This document shows positions 1 through 9,087 of a DNA stretch of 64,000 nucleotides, one piece after another. The stretch is from Pseudomonas sp. A-RE-19 (GTDB taxonomy: Bacteria; Pseudomonadota; Gammaproteobacteria; Pseudomonadales; Pseudomonadaceae), in the NCBI RefSeq assembly GCF_019956555.1, contig NZ_JAHBDQ010000028.1, forward strand, positions 1-64,000, read 5' to 3'. Every line of letters begins with the position of its first letter. Positions within the stretch are counted from its first letter, which is position 1. A program made the position numbers and the translations under genes. The notes beneath the pieces were generated by a model. The model was not told the DNA's origin. It ran no database searches and saw only the letters and a list, made by a program, of their open reading frames with translations.

Positions 1-2
1 AC

Positions 3-449
3 AGCGAATTCAAGGCCGAAGAACACCACACCGTCTACGCCGACCGCAAAGTCGAAACCCGCGCCAACGACCACCTGACCGTGGGCGTGAACCAGCACAT
101 CAAGGTCGGCACCGGCCAGTTCATCGAAGCCGGCCAGGAAATCCACCTGAGCAGCGGCATGAAAGTCGTGCTCGAAGCCGGCAGCGAACTCACCCTCAAG
201 GGCGGCGGCAGCTTCATCAAGATCGACGCCAGCGGCGTCACCCTCAGCGGCCCGGCGATCAACATGAACTCCGGCGGCAGCCCGGGCAGCGGCACCGGCG
301 CGGCACCGCTGATGCCCGGTGCGCTGAAACAGGCGGATGCGGACAAGGCGGGTGCGGTGTTGACCCCGGCGCAGATTAATACGCTGAAGCGCAACGCGCC
401 GTTCTGTGAAGAATGCGAGAAGTGCAAGGCAGGTGCTTGTGCAATCTGA
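3..449 (+). CDS. vgrG: VgrG spike protein, C-terminal part (5' end outside window)
   Basis: C-terminal 148 residues of a type VI secretion VgrG/Tssi tip protein; the gene starts before the window. The frame opens at base 3 and shows the repetitive beta-prism pattern of the DUF2345 tail (alternating charged, Gly and hydrophobic residues, e.g. HLSSGMKVVLEAGSELTLKG), then a Gly/Ser-rich linker and a Cys cluster near the end (CEECEKCKAGAC). VgrG trimers tip the Hcp tube and carry effectors. The downstream DUF4123 and Rhs genes overlap it and each other, which is the usual VgrG-adaptor-effector order. What the Cys cluster does is not known to me. Confidence 0.9.
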   Translation, partial: SEFKAEEHHTVYADRKVETRANDHLTVGVNQHIKVGTGQFIEAGQEIHLSSGMKVVLEAGSELTLKGGGSFIKIDASGVTLSGPAINMNSGGSPGSGTGAAPLMPGALKQADADKAGAVLTPAQINTLKRNAPFCEECEKCKAGACAI

Positions 450-1182
450 TCTGATGACTCCACAGGCGTGGCTGGCTGAACGGCCGTTGCAGACGGGTGA
501 GCGGTTGTACTTGATCGTTAGCGCGGCCAGCGATGCCGAAGCGCTCAAGACGCTTTACCAAAACGAACCCACAACCCAGGCGACTCCGATTTGGGGTGGT
601 ACACCTTACGCGGGCTGGCAGCCGGTGATGCCCTACCTCATTGAGTTGAAACCCAACTCAAGCTTCCTGCCGTGGATTACCGAAACCGACGCCCTCGATT
701 GGGGGTGGCTGGCCGTTTCCAGCAGCGAACCGAACGTGGTGTTCGAACACCTGCGTAGCCTCACTCAGGTTCGCATGCCGGATGGGACTGAAGTGTTTTT
801 CCGGTTCTGGGATGGGCGGCATATCTACCCGATTCTGGAAGGACTCGGCGATGCCGCCGGTGAAGTACTGCCGGTGTTTGATCGGTACCTGATCAATGGG
901 AAGAGCCTGGAGGTGGGGCCGCGCGCGGTGCCACCGGCGAAGGACTGGCCTTGGTGGGAAGTGCCTAAGACGTTGCTGGATGGCCTGACCAAGCAAAATC
1001 CGTCGACCGTCATCGGCAACATGATGCAGTGGTTGAAGGAAGATCATGCCGACCTGTACTTCTCGTTCCCCGAATCCAACCTGCGAGAAAAAGTGGCGCG
1101 CTTCGTAAAACGCACCCCACTCACGGAAGAAAACTACACAGGGCTGCTGAAAGCCCACTTGGAAAATGAGGTGGCTGTATGA
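439..1182 (+). CDS. DUF4123 domain adaptor/chaperone for T6SS effector loading
   Basis: About 247 residues from a GTG start at 439; GTG at 433 and GTG at 406 are in-frame alternatives. I prefer 439 because an AAGG at 426-429 lies about 9 bases upstream. The family (also called Tap/TEC) loads a specific effector onto its cognate VgrG. The N-terminal half carries the DUF4123 pattern (LYLIVSAASDAEAL, then WLLS-like LDWGWLAVSS and RFWDGR). The gene overlaps the end of vgrG by 11 bases and is joined to rhs by an ATGA overlap at 1179-1182, so the three are translationally coupled. The called effector partner is therefore the Rhs protein. Confidence 0.85.
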   Translation: MQSDLMTPQAWLAERPLQTGERLYLIVSAASDAEALKTLYQNEPTTQATPIWGGTPYAGWQPVMPYLIELKPNSSFLPWITETDALDWGWLAVSSSEPNVVFEHLRSLTQVRMPDGTEVFFRFWDGRHIYPILEGLGDAAGEVLPVFDRYLINGKSLEVGPRAVPPAKDWPWWEVPKTLLDGLTKQNPSTVIGNMMQWLKEDHADLYFSFPESNLREKVARFVKRTPLTEENYTGLLKAHLENEVAV

Positions 1183-4100
1183 GCATTTTGATGGGTTCGA
1201 TCGTTGGGAACCTGACAGCAAAACAACCAGATGCTCAGGTCATCATCAGTGATTTCAAGAAGTGTATTGTCGACTACCGTGCCCATGCCGAAGCCTGGTA
1301 TGGCGGTGCGCTGGATGCCGAACAACAATTTCAGGTCGGTGACGAAGTCGGTACTCAGGACAAAGACAGCAAAGAAAAAGTCGACCTTTACGCAAACTGT
1401 CCAGCCAATGGCAAGCTCAAACTGATTCACAGCTTCGAGTCTGCGCGTTTTGTCCCGATTGGTAATACGCCGGTTCGCTTGGTGCCCGTGACTGACGGCA
1501 AGCTGTATGGCAAAAATGAAGCAGGCCAAGCCATTACCAAGACCATAGGCCCCAGCGGGATTCTGGAAGTCGAAGGTCTTACGCCGAACCAGCAATACAA
1601 AATCACTTTTTTCCCGAACCCCACACCCGCGCAAATCGACACCCTGTTCAATTCCTATCAGGGCGTGATCGGTGATCTGAGCGGCTGGCTGCAGACTCAG
1701 TGGAGTACTGACTTCTTACCCCTCTGGCAGGCGCATAACAGCGCGTCCATGCCCGGCCGTGCCTTGCAAGAGCTGGAAGCTGCCTGGAAAGGTTTCCTAA
1801 AGGCCATCATGGGCTTGTGGGGCGATATCAAAAGCCTATACAACCTGGTCGCGCATCCTCGGGAGAACTACGAGAAGCTGAAAAACTTCTTCACCGAAGA
1901 GCAAATAAAGAAAATTTACGACGCTTCCGCTGAGGCCATTCACACCGCCCTGCTGATCGCCAGCGACGAGCCGTTGATGTGGATCTACGTGGCCGCGATC
2001 ATGGCCTGGGTCAAGATGCTGCCACCGCAGACCTGCACGGAAGTGCTTTCCGAACTGACCACAGAAGTCCTGCTGAACATCCTGGTCGGTGTGGTTTTGA
2101 CCGGTGGCCTCGGCCTGGCAGTGCGTGTTGGCACCAAGGCACTCAACGCCACGCAAAACGGTGGCAAGGTGCTGAAGCTGATCGAAGACTTCACCGGCAT
2201 GCTGATGAAAATCAGCAAGAAGAACGCCAAGGTCCACACCGAAGCGGCCCAGCCGTTGCTGCTCAACGGCAATTCGGCGGTCAATCAGGCACGCAAGGCC
2301 AGCGTTGAAATAGCCGCACCCAAGCCTGCGGTAACGGCAACAGCTCCGAAAAAAAAGCCACCGGTTACAGGCGCAAAGGTGGAAACCGACGCACAGATCC
2401 ATGCGCGCGGGAAGAAAGACAACACCACGCGTATCGAACAGCAGGAAAAAGTCGATAACGCACCTGCCCAATCCAAGAACCCAGCCGATCAACCCGCACA
2501 GTGCGCTAACAGCACCTGTACCAACGGCGAACCCGTTTCGATGGTGACTGGCGAGGAGTTGCTGACCCTTACCGACGGCGAGTTGGGCGGATTGCTACGG
2601 CTGGAGTGGACACGTCTGTACCGCAGCAGTGCGGTCGAGATAGACAGTCGTCTCGGCCATGGCTGGAGCCATTCACTGTCCCATCATCTGCAACTGGACG
2701 ATGAAGGCGTGCTGTGGACCGACAATGAAAACCGTCAGACCCGCTTCCCGATGCCGAGCGAACAGCGTCCGGCCATCATCAATAGTCTGGCGCAGTCGGC
2801 AATCTACCTGGGCGACGCACCCGGTGAGCTGATCCTGAACCAGGCTGGGCAAGGCGACCGTTTTTACCACTTCCGCGCCGGGCGTCTGATCACCATCAGC
2901 GATGCCTATGACAACCGAGTACACATCAGCTATGACCTGGTCGGCCGTATTCAGCGTATCGATAACGGCGCAGGTCGAGCCTTGCTCTTGCGCTACGACG
3001 ACCGCCATATTGCGGCGGTGGATCATCAGCAACAACGTTCCGAGTACAACGATCGCGGTGAGCGCCAGGATCCATGGCTAACCATTCAGACCTTGGTCTC
3101 CTACCGCTACAACACACGTAATCAGCTCGTATCCTCGACCAATGCGGCAGGTGAAACCGAGTATTACCGCTACAACGATCAGCATGTCATTCTGGAACGG
3201 CAACTGGCCGGAGGCGCCAGCTTCTTCTGGGAGTGGGAACGTGAAGGCAAGCTTTCCCGTTGCGTCCGTCACTGGGCAAGCTACTCGCAACTGGAAGCAC
3301 GTTACGTATGGGACGACAAAGGTACGGTTACTGTCTTTAACGCCGACGGTAGCGAACAAGTGTACGTGCATGATGAAAATGCACGACTGATCAGCGAAAC
3401 CGCCCCTGATGGCGCGGAAACGCAAAAAGCCTATGACGACGAAGGTCGCCTGATCGCTGAAAAAGACGCACTCGGCGCCGTCACCGAGTACCACTACAAC
3501 GACGCCGGGCGCTTGATGTCCGTTGTGCCTGCCGAAGATGAGGCTACACATTACAACTACTTCGATGGTCAACTCATTGAGGTTAAACGTGGCAGAGCTC
3601 GCTGGCAGTACGAGCGAAACCGCCAGGGCGATATCACCCAACAAACCGATCCCCACGGTAACGAAACTCACTACAACTACGACCGTCAGGGTCGCCTGCT
3701 GGAGATTCGTCACCCCGATGGCAGTCGTCATCAACTGGGCTGGAACAACCTCGGCCAGTTACTCGAAGAGCGTCTGCCCGACGGTGGTCAGCGAAAATAT
3801 CGCTATGACGCACTAGGTCGACAGATCACTCGCCAGGAAGAAAGCGGCGCCATCACCCACTATCAATGGGATGCCGTCGATCGCCTGACGCAAGTCACCC
3901 TGCCAGGCGGTGCCACCCGCGCCTTCACCTACAACCCATACGGTCGCGTCACCGCCGAACGTGATGAACTCGGCCGCGTGACCCGCTACGAATACGCTGA
4001 TGGACTGCACTTGGTCAGCCGCCGGATCAATCCGGATGGCAGCCAATTGCGCTACCGCTACGACAATTCGCGCCTATTGCTCACCGAAATCGAAAACGAA

Positions 4101-6113
4101 CGTGGCGAGCACTACCATCTCGACTACTACCCGAACGGTCTGATCCAGCAGGAAACCGGGTTCGACGGTCGCCGCACCGCCTACGAATACGACCTCAACG
4201 GTCGGTTGCTGAAGAAAACCGAGTTCGGCGACGACGGCAGCGAGCTGGTGACCGAGTACCAGCGCGACGCCGCTGGCCGCCTGCTAGTGAAAACCTTGGC
4301 CGACGGTGAAGAAATTCACTACAGCTATGACGCCCTCGGTCGCCTGGTCAAAGTCGACGACAACCACTGGCCACTCGCCTATGAATACGACCTGCAAGAT
4401 CGTCTGATAACCGAACATCAGGGCTGGGGCACTCTGCGCTACGAGTACGACAGCGCCGGCCAACTGAAGCACTGCCGCCTGCCCGACGGCAGCAAGCTCG
4501 ACTACCGCCACCAGCCCGGTGGCCAGTTGAGCAGCATCGACCTCAACGGCTCGCGCCTGACCACTCACCAATTCAATGCCGGCCGAGAACAGCAGCGCCA
4601 ACAAGGGCTGTTGCTCAGCCAATATCAGTATGACGAACAAGGTCGGTTACAAGCCCACAGCGTCAGCCAGCGCGAAAAGAATCTGTTCCAGCGCCGCTAC
4701 ACCTACGACGCCAACGGCAACCTCGCCGGCATCGACGACAGCCGCAAAGGCAACCGCAGCTACCACTACGACCCGCTCGATCGCCTGATCAACGTCCGTG
4801 GCGCTACGCCTGAAAGCTTCGCCCACGACCCGGCAGGTAACTTGCTGGGCCAAGGCGATCAATCAAGCGCGAACCTGGTTAACGTCAAAGGCAATCGCCT
4901 ACTGATGCAGGGCGATCGCCATTACGACTACGACGCCCACGGCAACCTGATCCGCGAACGTCGTGGTACCGGTCAGAAACTTGTCACTGAGTACCGCTAC
5001 GACTGCCAGCACCGTTTGATCGGCGTCCGCCTGCCCGGTGGCAGCATCGCGAGCTACAAATACGACGCCTTCGGCCGACGCATCGCCAAAACCGTCGATG
5101 GCCACACCACTGAGTTCCTGTGGCAAGGCGAACGCCTCATCGCCGAAAGCTCCGACAACCGCTATCGCAGCTACATCTACGAACCCGGCAGCTTCCGACC
5201 GCTGGCGATGCTCGATGGCGAAGGCCCACTGAAAGCCACGCCGTTTTACTACCAACTCGACCACCTCGGCACCCCGCAGGAACTCACCGACTACAGCGGC
5301 GAGATCATGTGGTCGGCAAAATACCGCGCCTACGGCAACCTCGCCGCGCTGGACATCGCCGAAATCGACAACCCATTGCGCTTTCAGGGCCAGTACTTCG
5401 ATGCCGAGACAGGGTTACATTACAACCGGCATCGCTACTACAATCCGGGGACTGGACGGTTTTTGACGCCGGATCCGATCAAGCTGGCGGGTGGGTTGAA
5501 TAACTACCAGTACGTACCTAACCCTACGGGGTGGGTGGATCCGTTGGGGTTGAATGGGTGTCCTGGCAGCGGAGGCAGGACTCCCTCGACGGGAGTTGAT
5601 AATCCGGCTGCCAAAGCAGCGGTGGATGAGGGAGAGCCTCCTTTACCACAGATGACGCGAGCAGAGAGGCAAGCTCGAATCAATGAGCTAGCGGAGGCGA
5701 ATGCACACAAAGAACTGCAAAAAATGGAAGCTGCTACACCTGGAGCTCACTTCCTTGAAAAGCATGGTGCGCAGACGACTCTACAATCTCAATACGAAAG
5801 AGCAAGCACCGGCAGAAACCCAACGACCGGAGTTATTGAAACCTACAATAAAGGTAAAAAAGCAGGGCAAGCAAAATTACCTAGCGCTGCAACACGCTAC
5901 ACCAGTCATCGTGATCAGCTGAACGCGATAAATCGAGCACTACAAATCTTCAACAAAACTGGCGATGCCGACTTGGCGAGCAAACCAATCGACATGGGTC
6001 GAAAAATTGGTGAAGGGTACAAAAAAGGAACCCTTAAATATGGAACACAAACCAAAGCAGTGACACATTTAGACGCTAACGGAAAGTTGATTACATCGTA
6101 CCCGGACTACTAA
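1179..6113 (+). CDS. Rhs-family T6SS effector with C-terminal toxin tip
   Basis: 1644 residues. Residues 1 to about 430 are an N-terminal region with a hydrophobic stretch (LLNILVGVVLTGGLGLAV). A DUF6531-like segment follows (CTNGEPVSMVTGEELL), then a long array of RHS/YD repeats (YxxDxxGRL) to about residue 1430. The core closes with the canonical DPIKLAGGLNNYQYV...DPLGL motif (ending near residue 1458), the usual self-cleavage boundary. The last ~186 residues are the variable toxin. They have H1524 and the block HFLEKH, a conserved-looking ATRYTSHRDQL and a terminal LITSYPDY, a layout that recalls the RNase A-like CdiA-CT toxins; that assignment is a guess. The tip is visibly more AT-rich than the core. 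No PAAR motif was recognised. Confidence 0.92.
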   Translation: MSILMGSIVGNLTAKQPDAQVIISDFKKCIVDYRAHAEAWYGGALDAEQQFQVGDEVGTQDKDSKEKVDLYANCPANGKLKLIHSFESARFVPIGNTPVRLVPVTDGKLYGKNEAGQAITKTIGPSGILEVEGLTPNQQYKITFFPNPTPAQIDTLFNSYQGVIGDLSGWLQTQWSTDFLPLWQAHNSASMPGRALQELEAAWKGFLKAIMGLWGDIKSLYNLVAHPRENYEKLKNFFTEEQIKKIYDASAEAIHTALLIASDEPLMWIYVAAIMAWVKMLPPQTCTEVLSELTTEVLLNILVGVVLTGGLGLAVRVGTKALNATQNGGKVLKLIEDFTGMLMKISKKNAKVHTEAAQPLLLNGNSAVNQARKASVEIAAPKPAVTATAPKKKPPVTGAKVETDAQIHARGKKDNTTRIEQQEKVDNAPAQSKNPADQPAQCANSTCTNGEPVSMVTGEELLTLTDGELGGLLRLEWTRLYRSSAVEIDSRLGHGWSHSLSHHLQLDDEGVLWTDNENRQTRFPMPSEQRPAIINSLAQSAIYLGDAPGELILNQAGQGDRFYHFRAGRLITISDAYDNRVHISYDLVGRIQRIDNGAGRALLLRYDDRHIAAVDHQQQRSEYNDRGERQDPWLTIQTLVSYRYNTRNQLVSSTNAAGETEYYRYNDQHVILERQLAGGASFFWEWEREGKLSRCVRHWASYSQLEARYVWDDKGTVTVFNADGSEQVYVHDENARLISETAPDGAETQKAYDDEGRLIAEKDALGAVTEYHYNDAGRLMSVVPAEDEATHYNYFDGQLIEVKRGRARWQYERNRQGDITQQTDPHGNETHYNYDRQGRLLEIRHPDGSRHQLGWNNLGQLLEERLPDGGQRKYRYDALGRQITRQEESGAITHYQWDAVDRLTQVTLPGGATRAFTYNPYGRVTAERDELGRVTRYEYADGLHLVSRRINPDGSQLRYRYDNSRLLLTEIENERGEHYHLDYYPNGLIQQETGFDGRRTAYEYDLNGRLLKKTEFGDDGSELVTEYQRDAAGRLLVKTLADGEEIHYSYDALGRLVKVDDNHWPLAYEYDLQDRLITEHQGWGTLRYEYDSAGQLKHCRLPDGSKLDYRHQPGGQLSSIDLNGSRLTTHQFNAGREQQRQQGLLLSQYQYDEQGRLQAHSVSQREKNLFQRRYTYDANGNLAGIDDSRKGNRSYHYDPLDRLINVRGATPESFAHDPAGNLLGQGDQSSANLVNVKGNRLLMQGDRHYDYDAHGNLIRERRGTGQKLVTEYRYDCQHRLIGVRLPGGSIASYKYDAFGRRIAKTVDGHTTEFLWQGERLIAESSDNRYRSYIYEPGSFRPLAMLDGEGPLKATPFYYQLDHLGTPQELTDYSGEIMWSAKYRAYGNLAALDIAEIDNPLRFQGQYFDAETGLHYNRHRYYNPGTGRFLTPDPIKLAGGLNNYQYVPNPTGWVDPLGLNGCPGSGGRTPSTGVDNPAAKAAVDEGEPPLPQMTRAERQARINELAEANAHKELQKMEAATPGAHFLEKHGAQTTLQSQYERASTGRNPTTGVIETYNKGKKAGQAKLPSAATRYTSHRDQLNAINRALQIFNKTGDADLASKPIDMGRKIGEGYKKGTLKYGTQTKAVTHLDANGKLITSYPDY

Positions 6114-6116
6114 ACA

Positions 6117-6473
6117 ATGAAGCCTACCCCTGAACTATCAAGCTTGCACAACTTACTGTTCATCTTTGATATTGACTACACAGATAATGATGAGCGCGAG
6201 GAAATAATAGCTTCAAAAAATGTTAACGACAGGGATGAATTGTCAGAACTATTTGACCAAGTACTACAACCAGAATTCATCGCCTACCCCAAAAGCGCAC
6301 GCGACCGCTTTATAAAAACCTTAGAATTCTATTTGGACAAAGATGAGAATTTCGACTCGGTTTTCGACAAGCTAAGTACATATTTTGACGACGACATAGA
6401 AAATCATCGACACTTTATGACAGTACTTCTAGAATGCCTAAAAAAATATGAGAGCACCATTCAAAGCCAATAA
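6117..6473 (+). CDS. Probable immunity protein for the Rhs toxin tip
   Basis: 118 residues, starting 3 bases after the rhs stop codon. The protein is strongly acidic (runs such as DYTDNDEREE and YFDDDIENH), which suits binding to a basic toxin tip. It is AT-rich like the toxin end, so the two probably travelled as one cassette. No family was recognised with confidence; the small helical, acidic character resembles several CdiI-type immunity proteins. The role is inferred from position and charge. Confidence 0.7.
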   Translation: MKPTPELSSLHNLLFIFDIDYTDNDEREEIIASKNVNDRDELSELFDQVLQPEFIAYPKSARDRFIKTLEFYLDKDENFDSVFDKLSTYFDDDIENHRHFMTVLLECLKKYESTIQSQ

Positions 6474-6500
6474 CGAGCAAAAAATCAGACTAAAAAATGC

Positions 6501-6550
6501 AAAAGGGACAGGTTTATTTTCTAAGCGCTCATAAAAATAAACCCATCCTA
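6501..6550. repeat. Palindromic repeat, copy A
   Basis: Reads GGGACAGGTTTATTTT, a short centre (CTAAGCGCTCAT), then AAAATAAACCCATCC, so the arms are near-inverted. It recurs at 7788-7832 and 8495-8550 with the same centre. The GGGGACAG-TTATTTT arm is like a widespread REP-type element that I associate with RAYT transposases; no RAYT gene is in the window. Confidence 0.75.
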
Positions 6551-6558
6551 TTTTGGGC

Positions 6559-6636
6559 ATGAAAATGTACACAGTCATGCGTTATTTCTTGCTTATCGCG
6601 CTGGCGCTCCTACTGCTTTCTTGTGCAGTCGTATGA
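6559..6636 (+). other. Mini-ORF: truncated lipoprotein signal peptide
   Basis: A 25-codon frame starting ATG at 6559. It encodes a basic start, a hydrophobic core and a lipobox (LLLLSC), then stops after AVV. It runs 11 bases into the rhs remnant that begins at 6626. It looks like the 5' end of a lipoprotein gene whose body has been replaced by foreign Rhs DNA. It may be untranslated debris; no convincing ribosome binding site was seen. Confidence 0.4.
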
Positions 6637-6859
6637 ATACATCAACGGGTTCGTCAGTGACGTGCGCCGTGGCAAAGCCGCCTAGAGGTATCAACGAAAC
6701 AGTCAGGGCGACATCACTCAACAGATTGACCCGGACGGTAACTCCACCCTCTACAGCTACAACCGCCAAGGCCGGCTGCTGGAAATTCGCCATCCCGATG
6801 GCAGCCGCCATCAACTGGGCTGGAATAACTTGCGCAGTCTAAACCAGACTTCTATGTAG
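6626..6859 (+). pseudogene. Rhs core remnant
   Basis: In the frame of base 6626 the translation follows the Rhs core of the gene at 1179. It matches the stretch YNYFDGQLIEVKRGRARWQY then RQGRLLEIRHPDGSR and HQLGWNNL, corresponding to about 3550-3750. One Trp codon has become TAG at 6683-6685. Similarity ends after GWNNL, and the frame stops at 6857-6859. It is a displaced ~230-base piece from inside an rhs core, a footprint of recombination in the repeat region. Confidence 0.8.
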
Positions 6860-7017
6860 GTCCTCAAACTAAAAATATTTAGAAAAGGCACCTATAAATC
6901 TTTAAATTTTATGCAGATAAATCCCCCAGTAATTATTTAGGTACCGAAAGCACCAGCTACCCTACCCGTAGCAATTATCAAATGACGTTTTCTTCATAAA
7001 GGACAGGAGTCTGTCGC

Positions 7018-7323
7018 GTGCTTTATTCCTATCTGGAAAACGCTATTCAGCATGCTGGGTTCACCCTCACAGAATTCTCAGATCAACAAGCATACTTCGG
7101 CTGTTGGTCGCTGACCGTCGAAGGCCATGAACACACCTATTCGATCGTCCACGAAGGACGAGACGGTTGGCTAATTTTCTATCGCCGGGATGTGTCTGGA
7201 ATACTTGCTGAGCTGGACAAGAAAGAATCGGCCTGGATGGACGACACAGATAAAGCGAGCCAATGCCTAATCTGGCTTTCTGACGGCCCTCCCTTTTTGG
7301 TGTTCAATGATCAGCAACTTTGA
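7018..7323 (+). CDS. Small hypothetical protein, possible orphan immunity protein
   Basis: 101 residues from a GTG start, with GGACAGGAG about 8 bases upstream. Acidic, with many aromatic residues (for example FGCWSLTVEGHEHTY). I do not recognise the family. It overlaps the next gene by 17 bases, so the two are probably co-translated. Its position among displaced Rhs pieces and its low G+C suggest an immunity or toxin-associated role, which is inference. Confidence 0.6.
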   Translation: MLYSYLENAIQHAGFTLTEFSDQQAYFGCWSLTVEGHEHTYSIVHEGRDGWLIFYRRDVSGILAELDKKESAWMDDTDKASQCLIWLSDGPPFLVFNDQQL

Positions 7324-7777
7324 AAAAGCGCGCAACAAAGACGAATTCCCAGACTACTTCAGAGGGACTGGTATTTACTTCACGAAAGATCCTGACTGGG
7401 ACACCCCGCTACACATCATTAACTGGCAAGGACTTTGCAACTTTCTAAAAACACAAAAAAATCCAGAGTCAATATTAGAAAACGCGTTCAAAAAATACGT
7501 AACAACTATTAATAAAACTGTAGAAGATGCAAATGACCTTCTCGAAAACATTGGCTGCTATTACTACATGCGAAAAAGAGTTCCAACCCTAGCTGCAAAT
7601 GGGTTCGATCTTGTTCGCGACATGTCTAAAAACGAAAAGCAGATAATATCCAATTCCATGGGTTTCCTGCGTCAAGAACTGAACAAAGCCAACAACGCAC
7701 AAAATATTGAGCTTTACAACCGGCGAATGACAAAGCTTCTCAATGACGGAGGACCAACAAATCTAGAAAGTTTATAA
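7307..7777 (+). CDS. Orphan immunity-like protein, paralogue 1
   Basis: 156 residues. Clearly paralogous to the gene at 7990: both have a F(R/K)GxGxYF motif, PDW, an NWQGLC block near residue 45, a CYYxMR block in the middle and end in NLESL or DLEKL. Both are 156 residues long, and a third decayed copy lies at 9088-9265. No matching intact toxin is upstream. The family name is unknown to me; the context (toxin fragments, palindromic repeats, low G+C) points to immunity proteins kept after the toxin was lost. Confidence 0.7.
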   Translation: MISNFEKARNKDEFPDYFRGTGIYFTKDPDWDTPLHIINWQGLCNFLKTQKNPESILENAFKKYVTTINKTVEDANDLLENIGCYYYMRKRVPTLAANGFDLVRDMSKNEKQIISNSMGFLRQELNKANNAQNIELYNRRMTKLLNDGGPTNLESL

Positions 7778-7787
7778 GCATAAAAGA

Positions 7788-7832
7788 CAAAGGGGATAGA
7801 TTTTTTTTCTAAGCGCTCGTGAAAATAAACCA
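7788..7832. repeat. Palindromic repeat, copy B (right arm cut)
   Basis: AAGGGGATAGATTTTTTTTC, the shared centre CTAAGCGCTCGT, then GAAAATAAACC. The outer part of the right arm (TGTCCC in copy C) is absent, and a toxin-like reading frame begins exactly there. This places a recombination joint inside the palindrome. Confidence 0.7.
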
Positions 7833-7993
7833 GAGAATTGCGGGCCTTCCTACCTCCAAAAGAGTGGGTTCCCGGCGGAGCAACGAAAAGCGGCACCAAA
7901 GAGGCGGCCCTAATAGGCTCTGAGAAAATACAACATAATAAAAGTGTCGATGAATTATTAAGCCAATTTGAGGACTGGGAAAAACTCCAATGA
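7829..7993 (+). pseudogene. Fragment of an Rhs-type toxin C-terminus
   Basis: An open frame without a start codon runs from the repeat to a TGA at 7991-7993. It encodes about 54 residues containing LPPKEWVPGG and ending LLSQFEDWEKLQ. Its stop overlaps the ATG of the immunity-like gene at 7990 (ATGA), which is exactly the coupling expected between a toxin tip and its immunity gene. The sequence has the character of a toxin tail, but no toxin family was identified. The body of the toxin and its Rhs core are gone. Confidence 0.55.
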
Positions 7994-8460
7994 AAACCAA
8001 ATTTCAGATCGCACTAGAAAACAATGAGCCCTCGGAGTTTTTTAAAGGTCAAGGACAATATTTTTCTCGAGCCCCTGATTGGGGAGATCACCTCTATATC
8101 AACAACTGGCAAGGTCTCTGCGGATATCTAAAATCTAAAGAAAGCCCAAATAAAATACTATTAGACGTATTCAGCAAGTATTTAACATCGCTGCAGAGTT
8201 GCTACCAAGATGCGGATTCCTTGCTGTTAAATATAAGCTGTTACTATCTAATGCGAAATGATACATCGTTCATGTCCGAAGACAGCTTTGACTTAATAGC
8301 GAACCTCAGCGAAAGAAACAAAAAAACAATCGGCGAACTGTTCAAACTTCTACGCAGAGAGTACGCCAACCAAAATGCTGGCAAGCCTGTGATTAGCCTT
8401 GACCAATTTCTGTCTAAAATAAAGACAAATGGTTGCAATTTTGATCTAGAAAAACTGTAG
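7990..8460 (+). CDS. Orphan immunity-like protein, paralogue 2
   Basis: 156 residues, same family as the gene at 7307 (shared NWQGLC and CYYLMR blocks, similar ends). The start ATG overlaps the stop of a toxin-tail fragment. This supports the view that this family is the immunity partner of that toxin type. There is no separate promoter or clear ribosome binding site, so translation was probably coupled to the lost toxin gene; whether it is still expressed is uncertain. Confidence 0.7.
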   Translation: MKTKFQIALENNEPSEFFKGQGQYFSRAPDWGDHLYINNWQGLCGYLKSKESPNKILLDVFSKYLTSLQSCYQDADSLLLNISCYYLMRNDTSFMSEDSFDLIANLSERNKKTIGELFKLLRREYANQNAGKPVISLDQFLSKIKTNGCNFDLEKL

Positions 8461-8494
8461 CTGGCATCAAGGAAAAAAGGCGAAGAAAAACTAC

Positions 8495-8550
8495 AAAAAA
8501 GGGGACAGGTTATTTTCTACGCACTCATAAAAATAAATCTGTCCCATCCT
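8495..8550. repeat. Palindromic repeat, copy C (most complete)
   Basis: GGGGACAGGTTATTTTC, centre TACGCACTCAT, then AAAATAAATCTGTCCC. The arms pair over about 15 bases. It has the same architecture as copies A and B and lies between the immunity-like genes at 7990 and 8587. Confidence 0.8.
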
Positions 8551-8586
8551 GCCTTCTCCATTTGCGCCAAACTTTCAGGATAAAAC

Positions 8587-9084
8587 ATGAACAAACATCG
8601 AATCACTCTTTCAAACAGCTGGATCGCCGAATTCGAAAACCAAGGTGAGTTTCGAATGTCCGCCGAAGGCTGGAATCTGATTTTGAACGGACCGGATCAG
8701 AAAAGTATCCAATACTTCAACGACAAGATAGTAATAGTAAATGACGACAACGGTGCTCAGGCCAAATCGTGTATCCGTCTCTCAAACGACGGTGTTTACG
8801 GTTATTTGAGCACTGGACTGAATCATGGTTGGGTGATTGATTTTGCACGAGGCATGATCGCTCCACATCGGGTAAGTATCTCTCACCGTCATGACGGATA
8901 CGATGAAAGCATCTCGATGTACGAACAACCCGCCTTCAAACGCGCACGTGAGTACATAAGCGTGACAGGTAAACATATCTATCTGACCTTCCCATTTACC
9001 AAAGATGAGGACTTTCCCAAGGTGTGGGAGGAATATCTGCTGATACGTAGACGTCAACTGGATGAGATTTACTTCAGAAACTGA
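8587..9084 (+). CDS. Hypothetical protein in the Rhs debris region
   Basis: 165 residues, ATG with AGGA 6 bases upstream. No signal peptide or membrane segment. Sequence rich in aromatic and charged residues (for example LNHGWVIDFARGMIAPHR). Family not recognised. It follows repeat copy C and precedes a decayed immunity paralogue. By position it is a candidate orphan immunity protein, but nothing in the sequence proves this. Confidence 0.55.
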   Translation: MNKHRITLSNSWIAEFENQGEFRMSAEGWNLILNGPDQKSIQYFNDKIVIVNDDNGAQAKSCIRLSNDGVYGYLSTGLNHGWVIDFARGMIAPHRVSISHRHDGYDESISMYEQPAFKRAREYISVTGKHIYLTFPFTKDEDFPKVWEEYLLIRRRQLDEIYFRN

Positions 9085-9087
9085 TTT

